A stretch of DNA of 41,863 bases from Chloroflexota bacterium (GCA_016208315.1 JACQYF010000026.1:1-41863); one strand, 5' to 3'; shown: positions 14,629 to 23,929, counted from the first letter of the stretch. Program-made: numbers and translations. Notes: generated by a model not told the origin, from the letters alone.

Positions 14629-14814
14629 GGTACCAAGAGCAGAATAATTTTCTGCTCGTTCGACGAGGAGATCAAAGATGATCGGCACGCTGCCCAAGTA
14701 GCCATCCAGAACGGGACCACGGTTCCGACGAAACCGGCGCCGCAACAAGATTGCCCCGCGACGTTTGGTAACTCGGACATCTTTGGCGGCTCGTACGCCG
14801 ATCCAACGCCGTAG
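14629..14814 (+). pseudogene. Possible remnant of a lost gene (C-terminal tail, about 60 codons)
   Basis: A frame without a credible start runs from just after a TAA near 14626 to TAG at 14812-14814. It would read IIFCSFDEEIKDD, AIQNGTTVPTKPAPQQ and FGNSDIFGGSYADPTP. The Gly/Pro/Ser/Thr-rich end looks like the tail of a real, possibly exported, protein rather than random sequence. No family can be named. A hairpin with an 8-bp stem (14637-14644 and 14650-14657) overlaps its beginning; it has no T-run and is a weak terminator candidate for the torD-like operon. The rest of 14613-14827 shows nothing I can support. Confidence 0.3.
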
Positions 14815-14827
14815 AAATTCGCTTACG

Positions 14828-17260
14828 TCAGATTCGTTTTAGGTACACGTGCGCGATCTCAAACGGTCGGAGCGACTCCATTGGCTCACCGACTAGAGAC
14901 GAGAGTTCGTCTTGCTGAACGCCATTTACCACCATTTCGACAGCCGCCTCGGTTGGCTTGGTCGAGTACAAGCGACAGAGTATTCGAGCGTCGTCCATTC
15001 GGATAGCCGTCGCGACCATCTCAGGATCGGTCAACTCGATAAGATTTAGTGCGGCGGGCAGTTTGCCAGGATGCCTATCGGCGACGAACGCGAGTGGCGG
15101 CATCCGGTAACTGCGCGCCGCGCCGATCACGTCCGCCGCGCGCCAGTCGCCGAGATGCGGATAAATCGCGGTATGGATCGCGTGTGTGCCGCGCAGCCGT
15201 TGAGCGAAAGACTTGAGCCATCGCGTCATGTCCACCCGGTTGCCAATCGCATCGGTGTCCTCGCCCCAAGCAAAAAGATTCACCAACGTGCGATTGCTCA
15301 CCCAATGCTTGAGCGTGCCCTGATGAAAATAAGCAAGCCCTTTCCGCCCATCTGAAATATCCACCCACGAAGCGGGCAGAAAGTGTCGCTCAGCGCGCGT
15401 TTCCACCACGCCAAAAGCGATGTCGTGTTGAATCGCGCCGGAGAACGCGAGTGGCCATTGGACCCGTAGCTTGGTTTCATCGTCGTAGAAATGGCCGACG
15501 CTGGCATCGTCGAACGTAAACGTCCAATCGAGGTCAATGCGCGGCAGCGTGTGGTAAAGGTGGACCTCTAACATGGCCTTGACCGTGGGAGACATCTCAC
15601 CCTCGACGCAAAGTGTAGCGCCGAGTGGGCTTTGGCGGACATACATCTCGCGTGTGCGCTGGAAATGCAACTCGGGACCGCGCGCGGAAGGTTCCCACTT
15701 TTGAGGACGCGTAATGTCAAAGGTGCCTTCGTGCCTGGGACCCAAGCCGGTGCTATCGAGCGCCGCGAGCATGTTTCCTGCACCTGAAATCAGTTCTTCG
15801 CCCGACGGTTTGACGACCAACGAGGTGAACGTGCCATCGGGCTGGATGGTCGCGCGGTAAAAGTGATTTTCAAACTTGAACTCGTCGCAGATGCTTTCCG
15901 TGACGGGTCTCTCATCGCCCGCTTTCACTCGAAACGTTTTGTACCCCAGCCCGGACAACTCGGCGACGAAGCGCGCCTGGGACATTCCCCCAGTCAGCGG
16001 CGTAACCTCACACGGAAGTGAATTTCCATCCAAGTCGCGGACGACCGAACTCGAGCCATCTATTTGAACGATGACCACGCCGTGCTGCGAATGTGGAACC
16101 GTGTTGAAGACGACGAGCGGCTGACCCTCCGGGACTTGCGTATCCACTTGCGCGACGATTGCCCGCGCGGCAGAATTCACCAAGCGCGCGGCTTCGGCTT
16201 CTGCCGCGCGCAACAGTGCGATGCTCTTGTCGCGCAGTCCGGGCGCGCAGAAACAATACGCGTCGTGATGCTGAGTCGTTAGAATCTTTTTCCAGATCGG
16301 GTCGGACGATTCGGCGGTCCGTGCAAGCAGCGCACAGGCGAGCGCGTCGAGCGCTTCGGCGCGCAGCGCGTTCGCTTCGGCTCGCCAATTCGCGCGCGCG
16401 AGTTCTTCCGCGCGGATGCCTTCGACGTAACTCCAGTGGGTATGCAAGCGCACTTTAACGCGCGGCGGAAACGCGCGGCAACGTTCGGCGAGCGCACCGT
16501 CGAGCAGCGAGAATTCTGCTCGGGAACGATCACTCATCCAATGGTCGTCCACGTCAATCAGGTCGGGCATCTCGATCATGACCGGCGGCGCGTGGGACAA
16601 GCCGAGGATTTCCTGAAAGTTGAGCCAGTCCTTGATCGGCATGTGGTTAGGTTCGACCAAAAAGAGAGGGATCGCCGTACCATCCAACCCGCGCCACGCG
16701 GCGAACTCTTCCCCATGCGTGAACATCAATCCGTAACGGCTGTGAAAAAGGAATTCGCCGCCGTCGAGCACCGTGAGCGTCGAGAGAAAGCGCGGCAGGA
16801 CGGCATATCGAATTCCAAACGCTTGCAGCAGTTGCGGCGTTTGTTCGTTGACGCTGCTTTCCTGGTGAGCGTAGACCAATACTTGCTTGCCGCACAACTC
16901 GCGGTACACCTTCGCGCCCCACTCAAATTGGCGATAATTGGATTCCGAGCTGAGGGTCTGAAGGTGCGGCTGCGAGTACGTGCCGTTGTAAAAAGTGCTT
17001 TTGCCCGCTTTTACCAGTGCGAGCATTTCGGAAAAAACGTCTGGAGCGTCTTGCGCAAGCTGTTCCAACTCGAGCGCGGACCATTCGTAGCCGATCTTGA
17101 GTTGGGGATACTGGCGAAGAGTCGTCAAGTTCTGGCGCAGGCGCGCGATGTACGTTTCGATATCGGGCGCGCCCCACGGCGGCGTGCGTTCCGCGCACTG
17201 CGTATCCTCTTTTATGAGCAGATACATCGGATGTTGGGCGAGGGCCAGTTGCCAGTACAT
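14828..17260 (-). CDS. Glycoside hydrolase family 38-like protein (alpha-mannosidase-like, divergent)
   Basis: 810 aa. The overall layout follows GH38: an N-terminal catalytic-type domain (LVKAGKSTFYNGTYSQPH, then YAHQESSVNEQTPQLLQAFG), a helical part with TTQHHDAYCFC, and a long beta-sandwich C-terminus (FNTVPHSQHGVVIVQIDG onward). However, the residues that normally bind zinc and act as nucleophile (HxD near the N-terminus, D in the 'DxFG' site) are replaced, with HQE where the nucleophile would be. It may have a changed mechanism or substrate, or be inactive. The ATG at 17260 is chosen because further upstream the frame only covers the end of the preceding gene. No signal peptide. Last gene of the - strand locus. 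Confidence 0.65.
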   Translation of the reverse strand: MYWQLALAQHPMYLLIKEDTQCAERTPPWGAPDIETYIARLRQNLTTLRQYPQLKIGYEWSALELEQLAQDAPDVFSEMLALVKAGKSTFYNGTYSQPHLQTLSSESNYRQFEWGAKVYRELCGKQVLVYAHQESSVNEQTPQLLQAFGIRYAVLPRFLSTLTVLDGGEFLFHSRYGLMFTHGEEFAAWRGLDGTAIPLFLVEPNHMPIKDWLNFQEILGLSHAPPVMIEMPDLIDVDDHWMSDRSRAEFSLLDGALAERCRAFPPRVKVRLHTHWSYVEGIRAEELARANWRAEANALRAEALDALACALLARTAESSDPIWKKILTTQHHDAYCFCAPGLRDKSIALLRAAEAEAARLVNSAARAIVAQVDTQVPEGQPLVVFNTVPHSQHGVVIVQIDGSSSVVRDLDGNSLPCEVTPLTGGMSQARFVAELSGLGYKTFRVKAGDERPVTESICDEFKFENHFYRATIQPDGTFTSLVVKPSGEELISGAGNMLAALDSTGLGPRHEGTFDITRPQKWEPSARGPELHFQRTREMYVRQSPLGATLCVEGEMSPTVKAMLEVHLYHTLPRIDLDWTFTFDDASVGHFYDDETKLRVQWPLAFSGAIQHDIAFGVVETRAERHFLPASWVDISDGRKGLAYFHQGTLKHWVSNRTLVNLFAWGEDTDAIGNRVDMTRWLKSFAQRLRGTHAIHTAIYPHLGDWRAADVIGAARSYRMPPLAFVADRHPGKLPAALNLIELTDPEMVATAIRMDDARILCRLYSTKPTEAAVEMVVNGVQQDELSSLVGEPMESLRPFEIAHVYLKRI

Positions 17261-17270
17261 GCGATTCGTC

Positions 17271-18338
17271 TCACGGAAAGGTGACGCCCGCTTGACGCAG
17301 AAAGCTCTCGACGATGGCTGCGGCATTTTCGGTCGGCGTCTCGGGTTGCAGCGGCTTGGCTGGCGACAAGATATAGCCGCCGCCCTTGCCCATCTCGCGG
17401 CACAAGTTTTCGACTTGTGCTCGAATTTCTTCCGGCTTGCCAAACGGAATCACCGATTGCGAGCCAAGCCCGCCCCAAAAGGTAATGTGATTTCCAAAGC
17501 GTCGCTTGAGTTCGTACGGATTCATTTTGGCTGCTTCGGGCTGGACGCTTTCGAGCACATCCAATCCGATCTCGATAATATCGGGCAGGATGTCGGCGAC
17601 GCTGCCGCAGCAGTGGCTCAGCGTGTATTTGCCGGCTTGATGCGCGCACGCGTAGAGGCGCGCCAAACGCGGCTTGAGGATGCGGCGCCAGCGCGCGGGC
17701 CCGAGCAAGACGCCCTGTTGATAGCCCCAATCGTCGGCAAACATGATGCCGTCAATCGGCAATTCCGCCAATCGCGCGATGATCGCCAACTGATGGTTCG
17801 CCACCTGCTCGATCAACTCTTCAAACGCGTCCGGCTCGGCGGCCGCATCCATCAGCGCTTGCTCAAAGCCGCGCAAGGCCCACGTGCGCTCCCAAAGCCC
17901 CAGGCCAAAGCCCATGACGATAAAGTGGTCGGGGTGTTGTGCGATGGCGCGCAAGGTTCTCTCGTTCCATGCGGCACCGAAAAGCGCATCCACCTCAGGA
18001 AATTGATAGCCGTCGAGGGAGCAAGTTTTGAGCGCCGGCTCGCACAGATGAAAAGGGCGGCGGTCTACGCGCCAGCGCGAGCCGTAAACATCGGTGTAGA
18101 TGGGGACGGCGGCCAGATCAACGCCGAGCATGTGCGTGACGATGTGCGGGATCGCATTGTCCACCAGCCCGCGCCACGCCGGGCTGCCATAGTGACGATC
18201 CAACCGCAGCGCGACGTCTGAACCATAACAGTCCAACCCCTCGATCAGATCATTGTCGAACCGAATCGTGTAAGGGAGATAGTCGGTCTCTACGTGGTTG
18301 ATTTGAGCGATGACGCGTTCGCGTTGCGTAATGGTCAT
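17271..18338 (-). CDS. URO-D-fold protein (uroporphyrinogen decarboxylase/methyltransferase-like), second in locus
   Basis: 355 aa. The URO-D barrel is recognised from MGFGLGLWERTWALRGFEQA, DGIMFADDWGYQQG, LSHCCGSVADILPDIIEIG and the GGLGSQSVIPFG strand. The SHCCG motif matches the His-x-Cys zinc site of MtaA/CmuA-type methyltransferases. It is not a heme-synthesis enzyme: no other tetrapyrrole gene is near and true HemE lacks this motif. The start ATG (18338) overlaps the stop of the upstream gene in an ATGA, so the two are coupled. In sugar loci such proteins are common but undefined; moving or removing a methyl or acid group on a sugar derivative is a reasonable guess. Confidence 0.8.
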   Translation of the reverse strand: MTITQRERVIAQINHVETDYLPYTIRFDNDLIEGLDCYGSDVALRLDRHYGSPAWRGLVDNAIPHIVTHMLGVDLAAVPIYTDVYGSRWRVDRRPFHLCEPALKTCSLDGYQFPEVDALFGAAWNERTLRAIAQHPDHFIVMGFGLGLWERTWALRGFEQALMDAAAEPDAFEELIEQVANHQLAIIARLAELPIDGIMFADDWGYQQGVLLGPARWRRILKPRLARLYACAHQAGKYTLSHCCGSVADILPDIIEIGLDVLESVQPEAAKMNPYELKRRFGNHITFWGGLGSQSVIPFGKPEEIRAQVENLCREMGKGGGYILSPAKPLQPETPTENAAAIVESFLRQAGVTFP

Positions 18339-19696
18339 GCGCGCGGCTCCTTCAGCGCCTGAACAAGTTGAAATCCTTCGCGCGCTAGATCCGAAATATG
18401 TCGCCGGCCGTAGCCGCGCACCCCCGTTTCGAGCGTATCGTTCAGGGGACGAATCCACTTGGCGGGGAGCGCGTGCGCGCCGTGCATCATCCCCACAATC
18501 GAACCGACCGTCGCCCCGTTGCAGTCCGTGTCGAAGCACGCCTGCACCGCGCGGCAAATGGATTTTTCGTAATCGCGGTCGCCCCATAATAATCCGACCG
18601 CGACGATTTGCGCGTTGCTGTTCGTGTGACACCAGTGATGCGTGTTCGTCTCGTCCCAGCGCGCGTGAATGCGCTCGACCGCTTGATCGTAACTCACTCC
18701 CGCGGCGTGCCACGCGATGACTTGACGAATGTCGGACGCCAGCCGCGAACTGGTCGGAATTTCTCCCAGGCCGATTTCGATCACCTTGCGCGGGTTTTCG
18801 ATAAAGGGCGCGGCGGCCAGCATCGCCGCGACCCACATCTCGCCATAGATGCCGTTCTTGACGTGGCTGACGCTGGCATCGCGCCATGCGAACTCGGCGG
18901 CCAACTCCGGGTTTCCTAACGCGGCATAGCCCCAAAAGTCCGCGCGAATCTGCGCGCCGATCCACTCGCGATAAGGATTGCGGAAGGATGCCGATTCCGG
19001 CGGCGAGATCAACCGGCAGAAATTGCGATAGGCGACGCGCTCGGCCGTGAAGGTGCGTAACAGCGGCAAATTCTGCATCCAGAACGTCGCCACGTCGAGA
19101 GGAGTAAAAGTAACGCCATGCTGCTTCATTATTGCAAAGCCGATGACGGTATAGTTCAGATCGTCGTCTTCGACCATGTGGCTGACGCGGTCAATGTAGG
19201 CGCGCTCGCGCGGAATCTGATACTTGGCGATGATCTCGTCAGGCGCGTCTGAACGGATGTAGTCGGCGAGCGGAAAGCGGCCCGTGGCTTGAAGGTAGCC
19301 CCATATCTTTGCCGAGTGCCAGCCCTCGACCGGCTTGCCCAAGAGGCATCCGGCGCATCGTCCCAGCCACGCGCCGACCACCTTGTCGAACAAAACGTCA
19401 TCGTCCAGAGGTCGCGGCGCGCGCCAGCGGTTATGAGGACGCGCGCGCCGAATGCCGTCGAGGTCGGATGGCTCGGCGAACCCATAATCGTCGCGCATGG
19501 GCAATTCAATCGTGCGATCTAAAAGTGCGTTGGCGCGTGTTTGGCCTTGTGCGTCCGTCTCTAAATCCGTCCGCGCCAGCGCCGCAAACTCCTCGGCGAC
19601 CTCGGCGAGATCGCGGCCTTCGTCCAAGAATTGCTGGCGCTCGATCAACAAGTCGTCGTTGTTGACGTAGAGGTAGTTCTGTTTGAACTGTGACAC
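18335..19696 (-). CDS. ADP-ribosylglycohydrolase-fold protein
   Basis: 453 aa. Signature parts of the ARH/DraG fold are visible: VGAWLGRCAGCLLGKPVEGW, VEDDDLNYTV and FDTDCNGATVGSIVGMMHGA, which carry the acidic residues that bind two Mg ions. The first 100 residues are an extra segment without a recognised domain. The start is GTG at 19696, fixed by GAGGAG 6 nt before it. Classical members remove ADP-ribose from proteins, but this gene sits in a glycan operon between GH116 and a URO-D-like gene, which suggests an N- or O-glycosidase acting on a sugar metabolite. A 32-bp hairpin (19711-19784) lies between it and the GH116 stop. Confidence 0.85.
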   Translation of the reverse strand: MSQFKQNYLYVNNDDLLIERQQFLDEGRDLAEVAEEFAALARTDLETDAQGQTRANALLDRTIELPMRDDYGFAEPSDLDGIRRARPHNRWRAPRPLDDDVLFDKVVGAWLGRCAGCLLGKPVEGWHSAKIWGYLQATGRFPLADYIRSDAPDEIIAKYQIPRERAYIDRVSHMVEDDDLNYTVIGFAIMKQHGVTFTPLDVATFWMQNLPLLRTFTAERVAYRNFCRLISPPESASFRNPYREWIGAQIRADFWGYAALGNPELAAEFAWRDASVSHVKNGIYGEMWVAAMLAAAPFIENPRKVIEIGLGEIPTSSRLASDIRQVIAWHAAGVSYDQAVERIHARWDETNTHHWCHTNSNAQIVAVGLLWGDRDYEKSICRAVQACFDTDCNGATVGSIVGMMHGAHALPAKWIRPLNDTLETGVRGYGRRHISDLAREGFQLVQALKEPRA

Positions 19697-19710
19697 GATG
19701 GTCTCCTCGT

Positions 19711-19784
19711 TGGGACGCGGACTAACGCGGATGAACGCGGATTTTTTGTTTTATCCGCGTTCATCCGCGTTCATCCGCGTCCCA
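19711..19784. repeat. 32-bp inverted repeat (30 of 32 paired) between GH116 and ARH genes
   Basis: The arms 19711-19742 and 19753-19784 pair at 30 of 32 positions around a T-rich 10-nt loop. Each arm contains tandem copies of a GCGGATGAAC-type unit and starts with TGGGACGCG. The repeat begins immediately after the GH116 stop (19785-19787) in the sense of transcription and ends 14 nt before the GTG of the next gene. Its outer TGGGACGCG matches the ends of the 33-bp palindrome at 39463-39567. No T-run follows on the - strand, so an mRNA-processing or protective role is more likely than termination. Confidence 0.85.
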
Positions 19785-22415
19785 TTAATCCTGATTGCTC
19801 AGGCGCGCCGTCAATGCGGAACCGTGCTGGAGCGTAATTGCCTTGCTCAGAATGACACTCACCTTGTCGCCTGATTGCGAGCACGTTGCTTCCACGGGCT
19901 GCCCATCCACTGAAACGACAACGGTCTGGACCGTGTTGTGGACTGCAAAGCGCAGTGTCTTGATCGCAAGAGAACCATACGCCAACGAGAGCAACTCCAC
20001 TTGCTCGCCGTCTTGCGCCTCTTGGCTGAACGTTCCCCAGCCGTCGCAGGCGACAAAGGGCGCGCGGTAGTCGTGTGGCGTAAGGTTGGGCGCAAAGCCG
20101 ATCTCAGCCACGCTCGCATCGTACGAATAGCCGGACGCGGCCTCAAGCAAGGCCCAAGACGACATTGCGCGCACGTAATGATCGCCGCACTCGATGTCGT
20201 TCCACGGGTTCTGCTTCCGCCCGTCGTATCGTTTGCGTGTCGCCGCGACGACGTGCAGTGCGGCATCCGTTTCGCCGAGATACAGAAGCAACGCGGCGAC
20301 CTCGTATTCGATTCCTGTCCACACTTCGTCGGAGTACAATGTCGGTTTTGCGGGACGACCACCTCTCGGCCAGGTACACACGAGTAGACCTTGATCGTCT
20401 TCGGTCACGAACGCGCGCGGCTTTTGTTCAAACGCACGGAAATTCCCACGCAAGTTATATCGCATGATTGAACTGGCCGCCATACGGATGTGGTCGTGAT
20501 CGAGCAAGTCGCCCAATCCGAGAACGTACGCCCACCATTGTCCCAGCAATTGGTCGGAATGACAACCGGTGCCCCAGTTAAGTTCAGGAAACTGGTTCAA
20601 GTCAACATCTTGAATATAGTATTCTCCATTCCACAATCGTTTCTCCAATGCAGTTCGACCGCGCGCGTAAGCCGCGCGGCACTCGGCGGCAAACTCGGCA
20701 TCGTCGCGCTGATTCGCCATCACTTCCGTGGCACGCAGCGCTGCAAGATAGAGCGTCCCGATAAACGTGTTCGCGCCGTAGATGGAGCAATCGAATGTAT
20801 TTGGCTGTTCCCCTTCGATGACCCCGGCTCGATTCGCGTCATGCTTGGCCCAGATGTATCCGAGCGCTTGTTTCACCGAATGCCAAACGCCGGCGAGCCA
20901 CTCGCTATCGCCGCAGGCGCGGTATTCGCGATAGGTCTTGAGGATCGCGCCCAACAGTCCATCCAGCGCGGGATGCCGCGGGCCACCGATCTCGCGATCC
21001 CAAGCGCGCGGCAAGTACAGCGGGACGACGACGCGGTGCGGCAAATAGCCCGTTGGGTGCTGCTGAACGTTCCACTCGGTTTCGCGCATGGTGCGCTCGA
21101 GCGCGGGAAATAGACGCGCGAGCGCCATTTCGTAATTCCATACGTGCGTGCAATTGAGCGGACAGCAGCCGCCAACGGATCCGCTGTGCGTGGTCGAAGC
21201 GCCGCAGCAACCCTCAAAGCCGAAAAAGCGACCATCTTCGGCCCAAAAGCAAGTGGGCGAGCGAATAATGCTCATCTGCGACGTCACCGCATCAATCAGC
21301 GCATAGGGCAGCATCGTGTCGTAAAAAGTATCGCGGGCAAGGCGAGTCTGTGTTGCAAGATAATCAAAGTTGCCTTTGACATACGCCGCAACGTCGAGCG
21401 CGGAATGGAACCAGTTATTGTATTGATTTCCCAGCCAGAATTTACTTTTGCTGTCTTGAATGCCTAACCAATCTTGGGCATAGTTGACGTAGCGATTCGG
21501 GAAATGCCAAGCGATGATGAACGCGACGGTGCGCGATTCGCCCGGCTCAAGCGCCATGCGCTGCGCGAGCGCGCCGTTCCAGGTGCGACCTGCCGGGCTG
21601 GGCGTGCTGTCGGCGATGTTGCTCAGATTGCCATCGGCAAAGTCGTCCCAGAGCGCAGACAAATCGCCCCATTGAGGTAGACAAGTTGCATCGGGCGCAA
21701 GCGCCGCCAGCGTCATACTTCCGTAACCATCGTCATCTTCTGGCAGCCGCGTCGTACTCATGTTGATGGCAGTCATCCCATCCAGGCGCGCGAGCGAATT
21801 GGAATTGCCGCCATAGCAAAAACTTCTGTTGCCGAAAATCGGCGTCGCGCCGTCCCATCCCACGGCGTTTTGCATAGTCGCGAGCAACCCGGTATGAATG
21901 ATGTGAGCAGTGGGATTGGTCACGGTCAAATTGAATAGGATTGCGGGCAAACCCGAATTCTTGCTGTCGAGCGGGATAAACGGACTGAACGCTTCCATGT
22001 GAACTTCGATTGGCAGCGCGGGATCGTGGTAGCGCAATTCGGCAATCGGATACTCGCCGATGAACTCGGTGGATGGGACGCCCGGAAGTTTCTTCAACAG
22101 TTGACGATGCGGGAGCGGGACGACGTGATCGTTGGACGTGGGCGGCGCGACGACCTCGCTATCGTACAGCGCGCTCGATTGCAGGACGCGCGCGACCGGT
22201 GGTTCGGACGAGCGGTCTGGATGCGTCCAAATCGCAAAGAATGAATGCGGAATGCAGGCCAGATGGTTGATCTGATTGTGAATTTGCCACTGGCGCAGCG
22301 AACCGTCGCCGCAGAGAGCAATCGTGCCGGCGCCGATGCCACCGAGCGGCATCGCGACGGCGCGGAGCGATTCGCCGTGGTAAATCTTGCGCGCGCGTGG
22401 GTTGAAGGATGTCAT
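19785..22415 (-). CDS. Glycoside hydrolase family 116 (beta-glucosidase/beta-xylosidase type)
   Basis: 876 aa. The GH116 signatures are intact: AMPLGGIGAGTIALCGDGSL at the N-terminus, CTHVWNYEMAL with the likely nucleophile Glu429, and PNTFDCSIYGANTF with the likely acid Asp542. WPRGGRPAKPTLYSDEVWTG and the (alpha/alpha)6 C-terminal domain follow. Known members include human GBA2 and bacterial beta-glucosidases and beta-xylosidases. There is no signal peptide, so it should act inside the cell on imported oligosaccharides or glycosides. It starts 7 nt after the DUF4038 gene and is followed by a long hairpin. A short beta-sandwich tail (about 800-876) completes the protein. Confidence 0.9.
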   Translation of the reverse strand: MTSFNPRARKIYHGESLRAVAMPLGGIGAGTIALCGDGSLRQWQIHNQINHLACIPHSFFAIWTHPDRSSEPPVARVLQSSALYDSEVVAPPTSNDHVVPLPHRQLLKKLPGVPSTEFIGEYPIAELRYHDPALPIEVHMEAFSPFIPLDSKNSGLPAILFNLTVTNPTAHIIHTGLLATMQNAVGWDGATPIFGNRSFCYGGNSNSLARLDGMTAINMSTTRLPEDDDGYGSMTLAALAPDATCLPQWGDLSALWDDFADGNLSNIADSTPSPAGRTWNGALAQRMALEPGESRTVAFIIAWHFPNRYVNYAQDWLGIQDSKSKFWLGNQYNNWFHSALDVAAYVKGNFDYLATQTRLARDTFYDTMLPYALIDAVTSQMSIIRSPTCFWAEDGRFFGFEGCCGASTTHSGSVGGCCPLNCTHVWNYEMALARLFPALERTMRETEWNVQQHPTGYLPHRVVVPLYLPRAWDREIGGPRHPALDGLLGAILKTYREYRACGDSEWLAGVWHSVKQALGYIWAKHDANRAGVIEGEQPNTFDCSIYGANTFIGTLYLAALRATEVMANQRDDAEFAAECRAAYARGRTALEKRLWNGEYYIQDVDLNQFPELNWGTGCHSDQLLGQWWAYVLGLGDLLDHDHIRMAASSIMRYNLRGNFRAFEQKPRAFVTEDDQGLLVCTWPRGGRPAKPTLYSDEVWTGIEYEVAALLLYLGETDAALHVVAATRKRYDGRKQNPWNDIECGDHYVRAMSSWALLEAASGYSYDASVAEIGFAPNLTPHDYRAPFVACDGWGTFSQEAQDGEQVELLSLAYGSLAIKTLRFAVHNTVQTVVVSVDGQPVEATCSQSGDKVSVILSKAITLQHGSALTARLSNQD

Positions 22416-22422
22416 CTACAAT

Positions 22423-23928
22423 TCAAACCTTATCGAAATGAATGACCAAGTCATCGCGGAACGCAGGACACGCAATCGTCAACGTATCGCCGGTGTGTTC
22501 GACTATCGAGCCGTCGTCCCAGCAACCGGACGCGGGGCGGTAGAATCGAAGACGATAATGCCCGCCATCCAGTCGCAACGCGAGCGCACCCGGCGGAACG
22601 TCGGCGCCGCTCGCCTTGGTGTACACGTGAACGATCGTTTCGGCGGGCGACCACAAACAGTACGCGGCCAAAACTCCGGGCGGCGCGGCGCTGATTCTTT
22701 CGTCGGCAGGAATCATTTCCCACCAGCGCGTCGTTTCCCAGAAATTCACAAACGGGGGCCAAAACTCTTCGCCCGGTTCCAACGTGAGATTCACATAGCA
22801 GCCGCCCTCGGAATGGTAATTGCAATAATCGCCCGCCATCGCCCAAATCCAATACTGCTTGCGGCGATGGCTGCCGTCAGTGTTGCTCTGGCCCACGATC
22901 GCGCGCCCCGTTTCATCCACATAGACCGGCTTGCCGAACGTGTGAAGCTTGCGCGCCCAATCGTGATAGAAACCGTGCAAATGATGCCAACTGCCGACGC
23001 AGAAATGTGGAACGATCAGTTCGTTCCAGTTCTCTTTGGGAAAAGGAATCTCTCCGACTTGCAGTCCGGATGTGGTGACGAGCCGGCCATAAGGATCGTG
23101 TCTCTTGAAATAGCGCGCCATGTAGGCCTGATAGTCGGGCAGGTCGGTGAACTCGTTAAACAATTCCCAGAGAAGCACATTCGGATACGCGGCCCAACGC
23201 GCGATGAGATAGTCCCAATAGCGCTCCATCTCAGTATCGGGAATCGGCGGCGAGGGACGCACGCGCGCAATCTCGGTGAAAACACATGGCTCGATTAATC
23301 GTCCCTGCTCCGCGGCGTATTGGATCACCTCATCCCAATGCTGCCACGGCGCCAGATTGAAACGAGAGAAATCGGGCGATGCGCGCGTCCCGGCCCACGG
23401 CCAACAGTCGCCGCCGGGCAAATCGCCAAAGGCGGGCGGAAACTCAACGCCGACGCGCAATACGTTCATCCGATACGCGACGGCTTGATTGATGAACTCG
23501 CGCCAATACGGACTGCATCCCAGTCTCCACGCGGTCTTGCCTGCCAGGAACGGATGCGTGCCGTCGTCGTGGATAAAGTGATAAGGGTGCTCGGGATCAA
23601 TCCTGACAAATCCCGGCGCGCGACTAGCGTGACAGACGAAATTTCCGACGACGTACTCACCCATGCAAGCGTCTTGATATTGCAGAGCAAAACGGTACGC
23701 GCCGATTTCGGACGGGCAGAAGCGGACTCGCCAGAGCGTGCCATCGCCGGAATCGCAAAAGCCATGAACGTTTTTCGTCGTTCCAGAATTACAAGTGAAT
23801 GTGCCGATAAGTCGAGCGTCGGCAAAGGGGTTGGCTATACCAGAAGTGGTCACAGTCACGGTCAGTTGCAGAGTTTCGTAGCGTCCGACCTCGGTGGCAT
23901 GTGGCTCTAGTTGTAGGCGACCAGACAT
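22423..23928 (-). CDS. DUF5060/DUF4038 glycoside hydrolase (apiosidase-like, TIM barrel)
   Basis: 501 aa. Residues 1-110 form a beta-sandwich like DUF5060 (YETLQLTVTVTT to IGAYRFALQYQD). A TIM barrel follows, opening with the DUF4038 hallmark HPYHFIHDDGTHPFLAGKTA. Retaining-glycosidase residues are visible: Glu259 in LLWELFNEF (acid/base) and Glu339 in VYVDETG (nucleophile). The C-terminal 90 residues are another small beta domain. Characterised relatives (GH140) release apiose from rhamnogalacturonan II; the true substrate here cannot be told. No signal peptide. It begins within a few bases of the permease stop, so it is part of the same transcript as the transporter. Confidence 0.8.
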   Translation of the reverse strand: MSGRLQLEPHATEVGRYETLQLTVTVTTSGIANPFADARLIGTFTCNSGTTKNVHGFCDSGDGTLWRVRFCPSEIGAYRFALQYQDACMGEYVVGNFVCHASRAPGFVRIDPEHPYHFIHDDGTHPFLAGKTAWRLGCSPYWREFINQAVAYRMNVLRVGVEFPPAFGDLPGGDCWPWAGTRASPDFSRFNLAPWQHWDEVIQYAAEQGRLIEPCVFTEIARVRPSPPIPDTEMERYWDYLIARWAAYPNVLLWELFNEFTDLPDYQAYMARYFKRHDPYGRLVTTSGLQVGEIPFPKENWNELIVPHFCVGSWHHLHGFYHDWARKLHTFGKPVYVDETGRAIVGQSNTDGSHRRKQYWIWAMAGDYCNYHSEGGCYVNLTLEPGEEFWPPFVNFWETTRWWEMIPADERISAAPPGVLAAYCLWSPAETIVHVYTKASGADVPPGALALRLDGGHYRLRFYRPASGCWDDGSIVEHTGDTLTIACPAFRDDLVIHFDKV

Positions 23929-23929
23929 A

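Noticed and set aside
14828..17443. Longer GH38-like protein starting at 17443
   Set aside because: The extra 61 residues lie over the conserved end of the URO-D-like gene and are Arg/Pro-rich; ATG 17260 is 10 nt after that gene's stop.
17271..18338. True heme-synthesis uroporphyrinogen decarboxylase (hemE)
   Set aside because: The HCCG motif, the glycan-operon context and the absence of other tetrapyrrole genes fit the methyltransferase-like branch instead.
19711..19784. Possible CRISPR array (three tandem GCGGATGAAC units)
   Set aside because: Units are about 10 bp, contiguous and arranged as one inverted repeat; there are no spacers and no cas genes.
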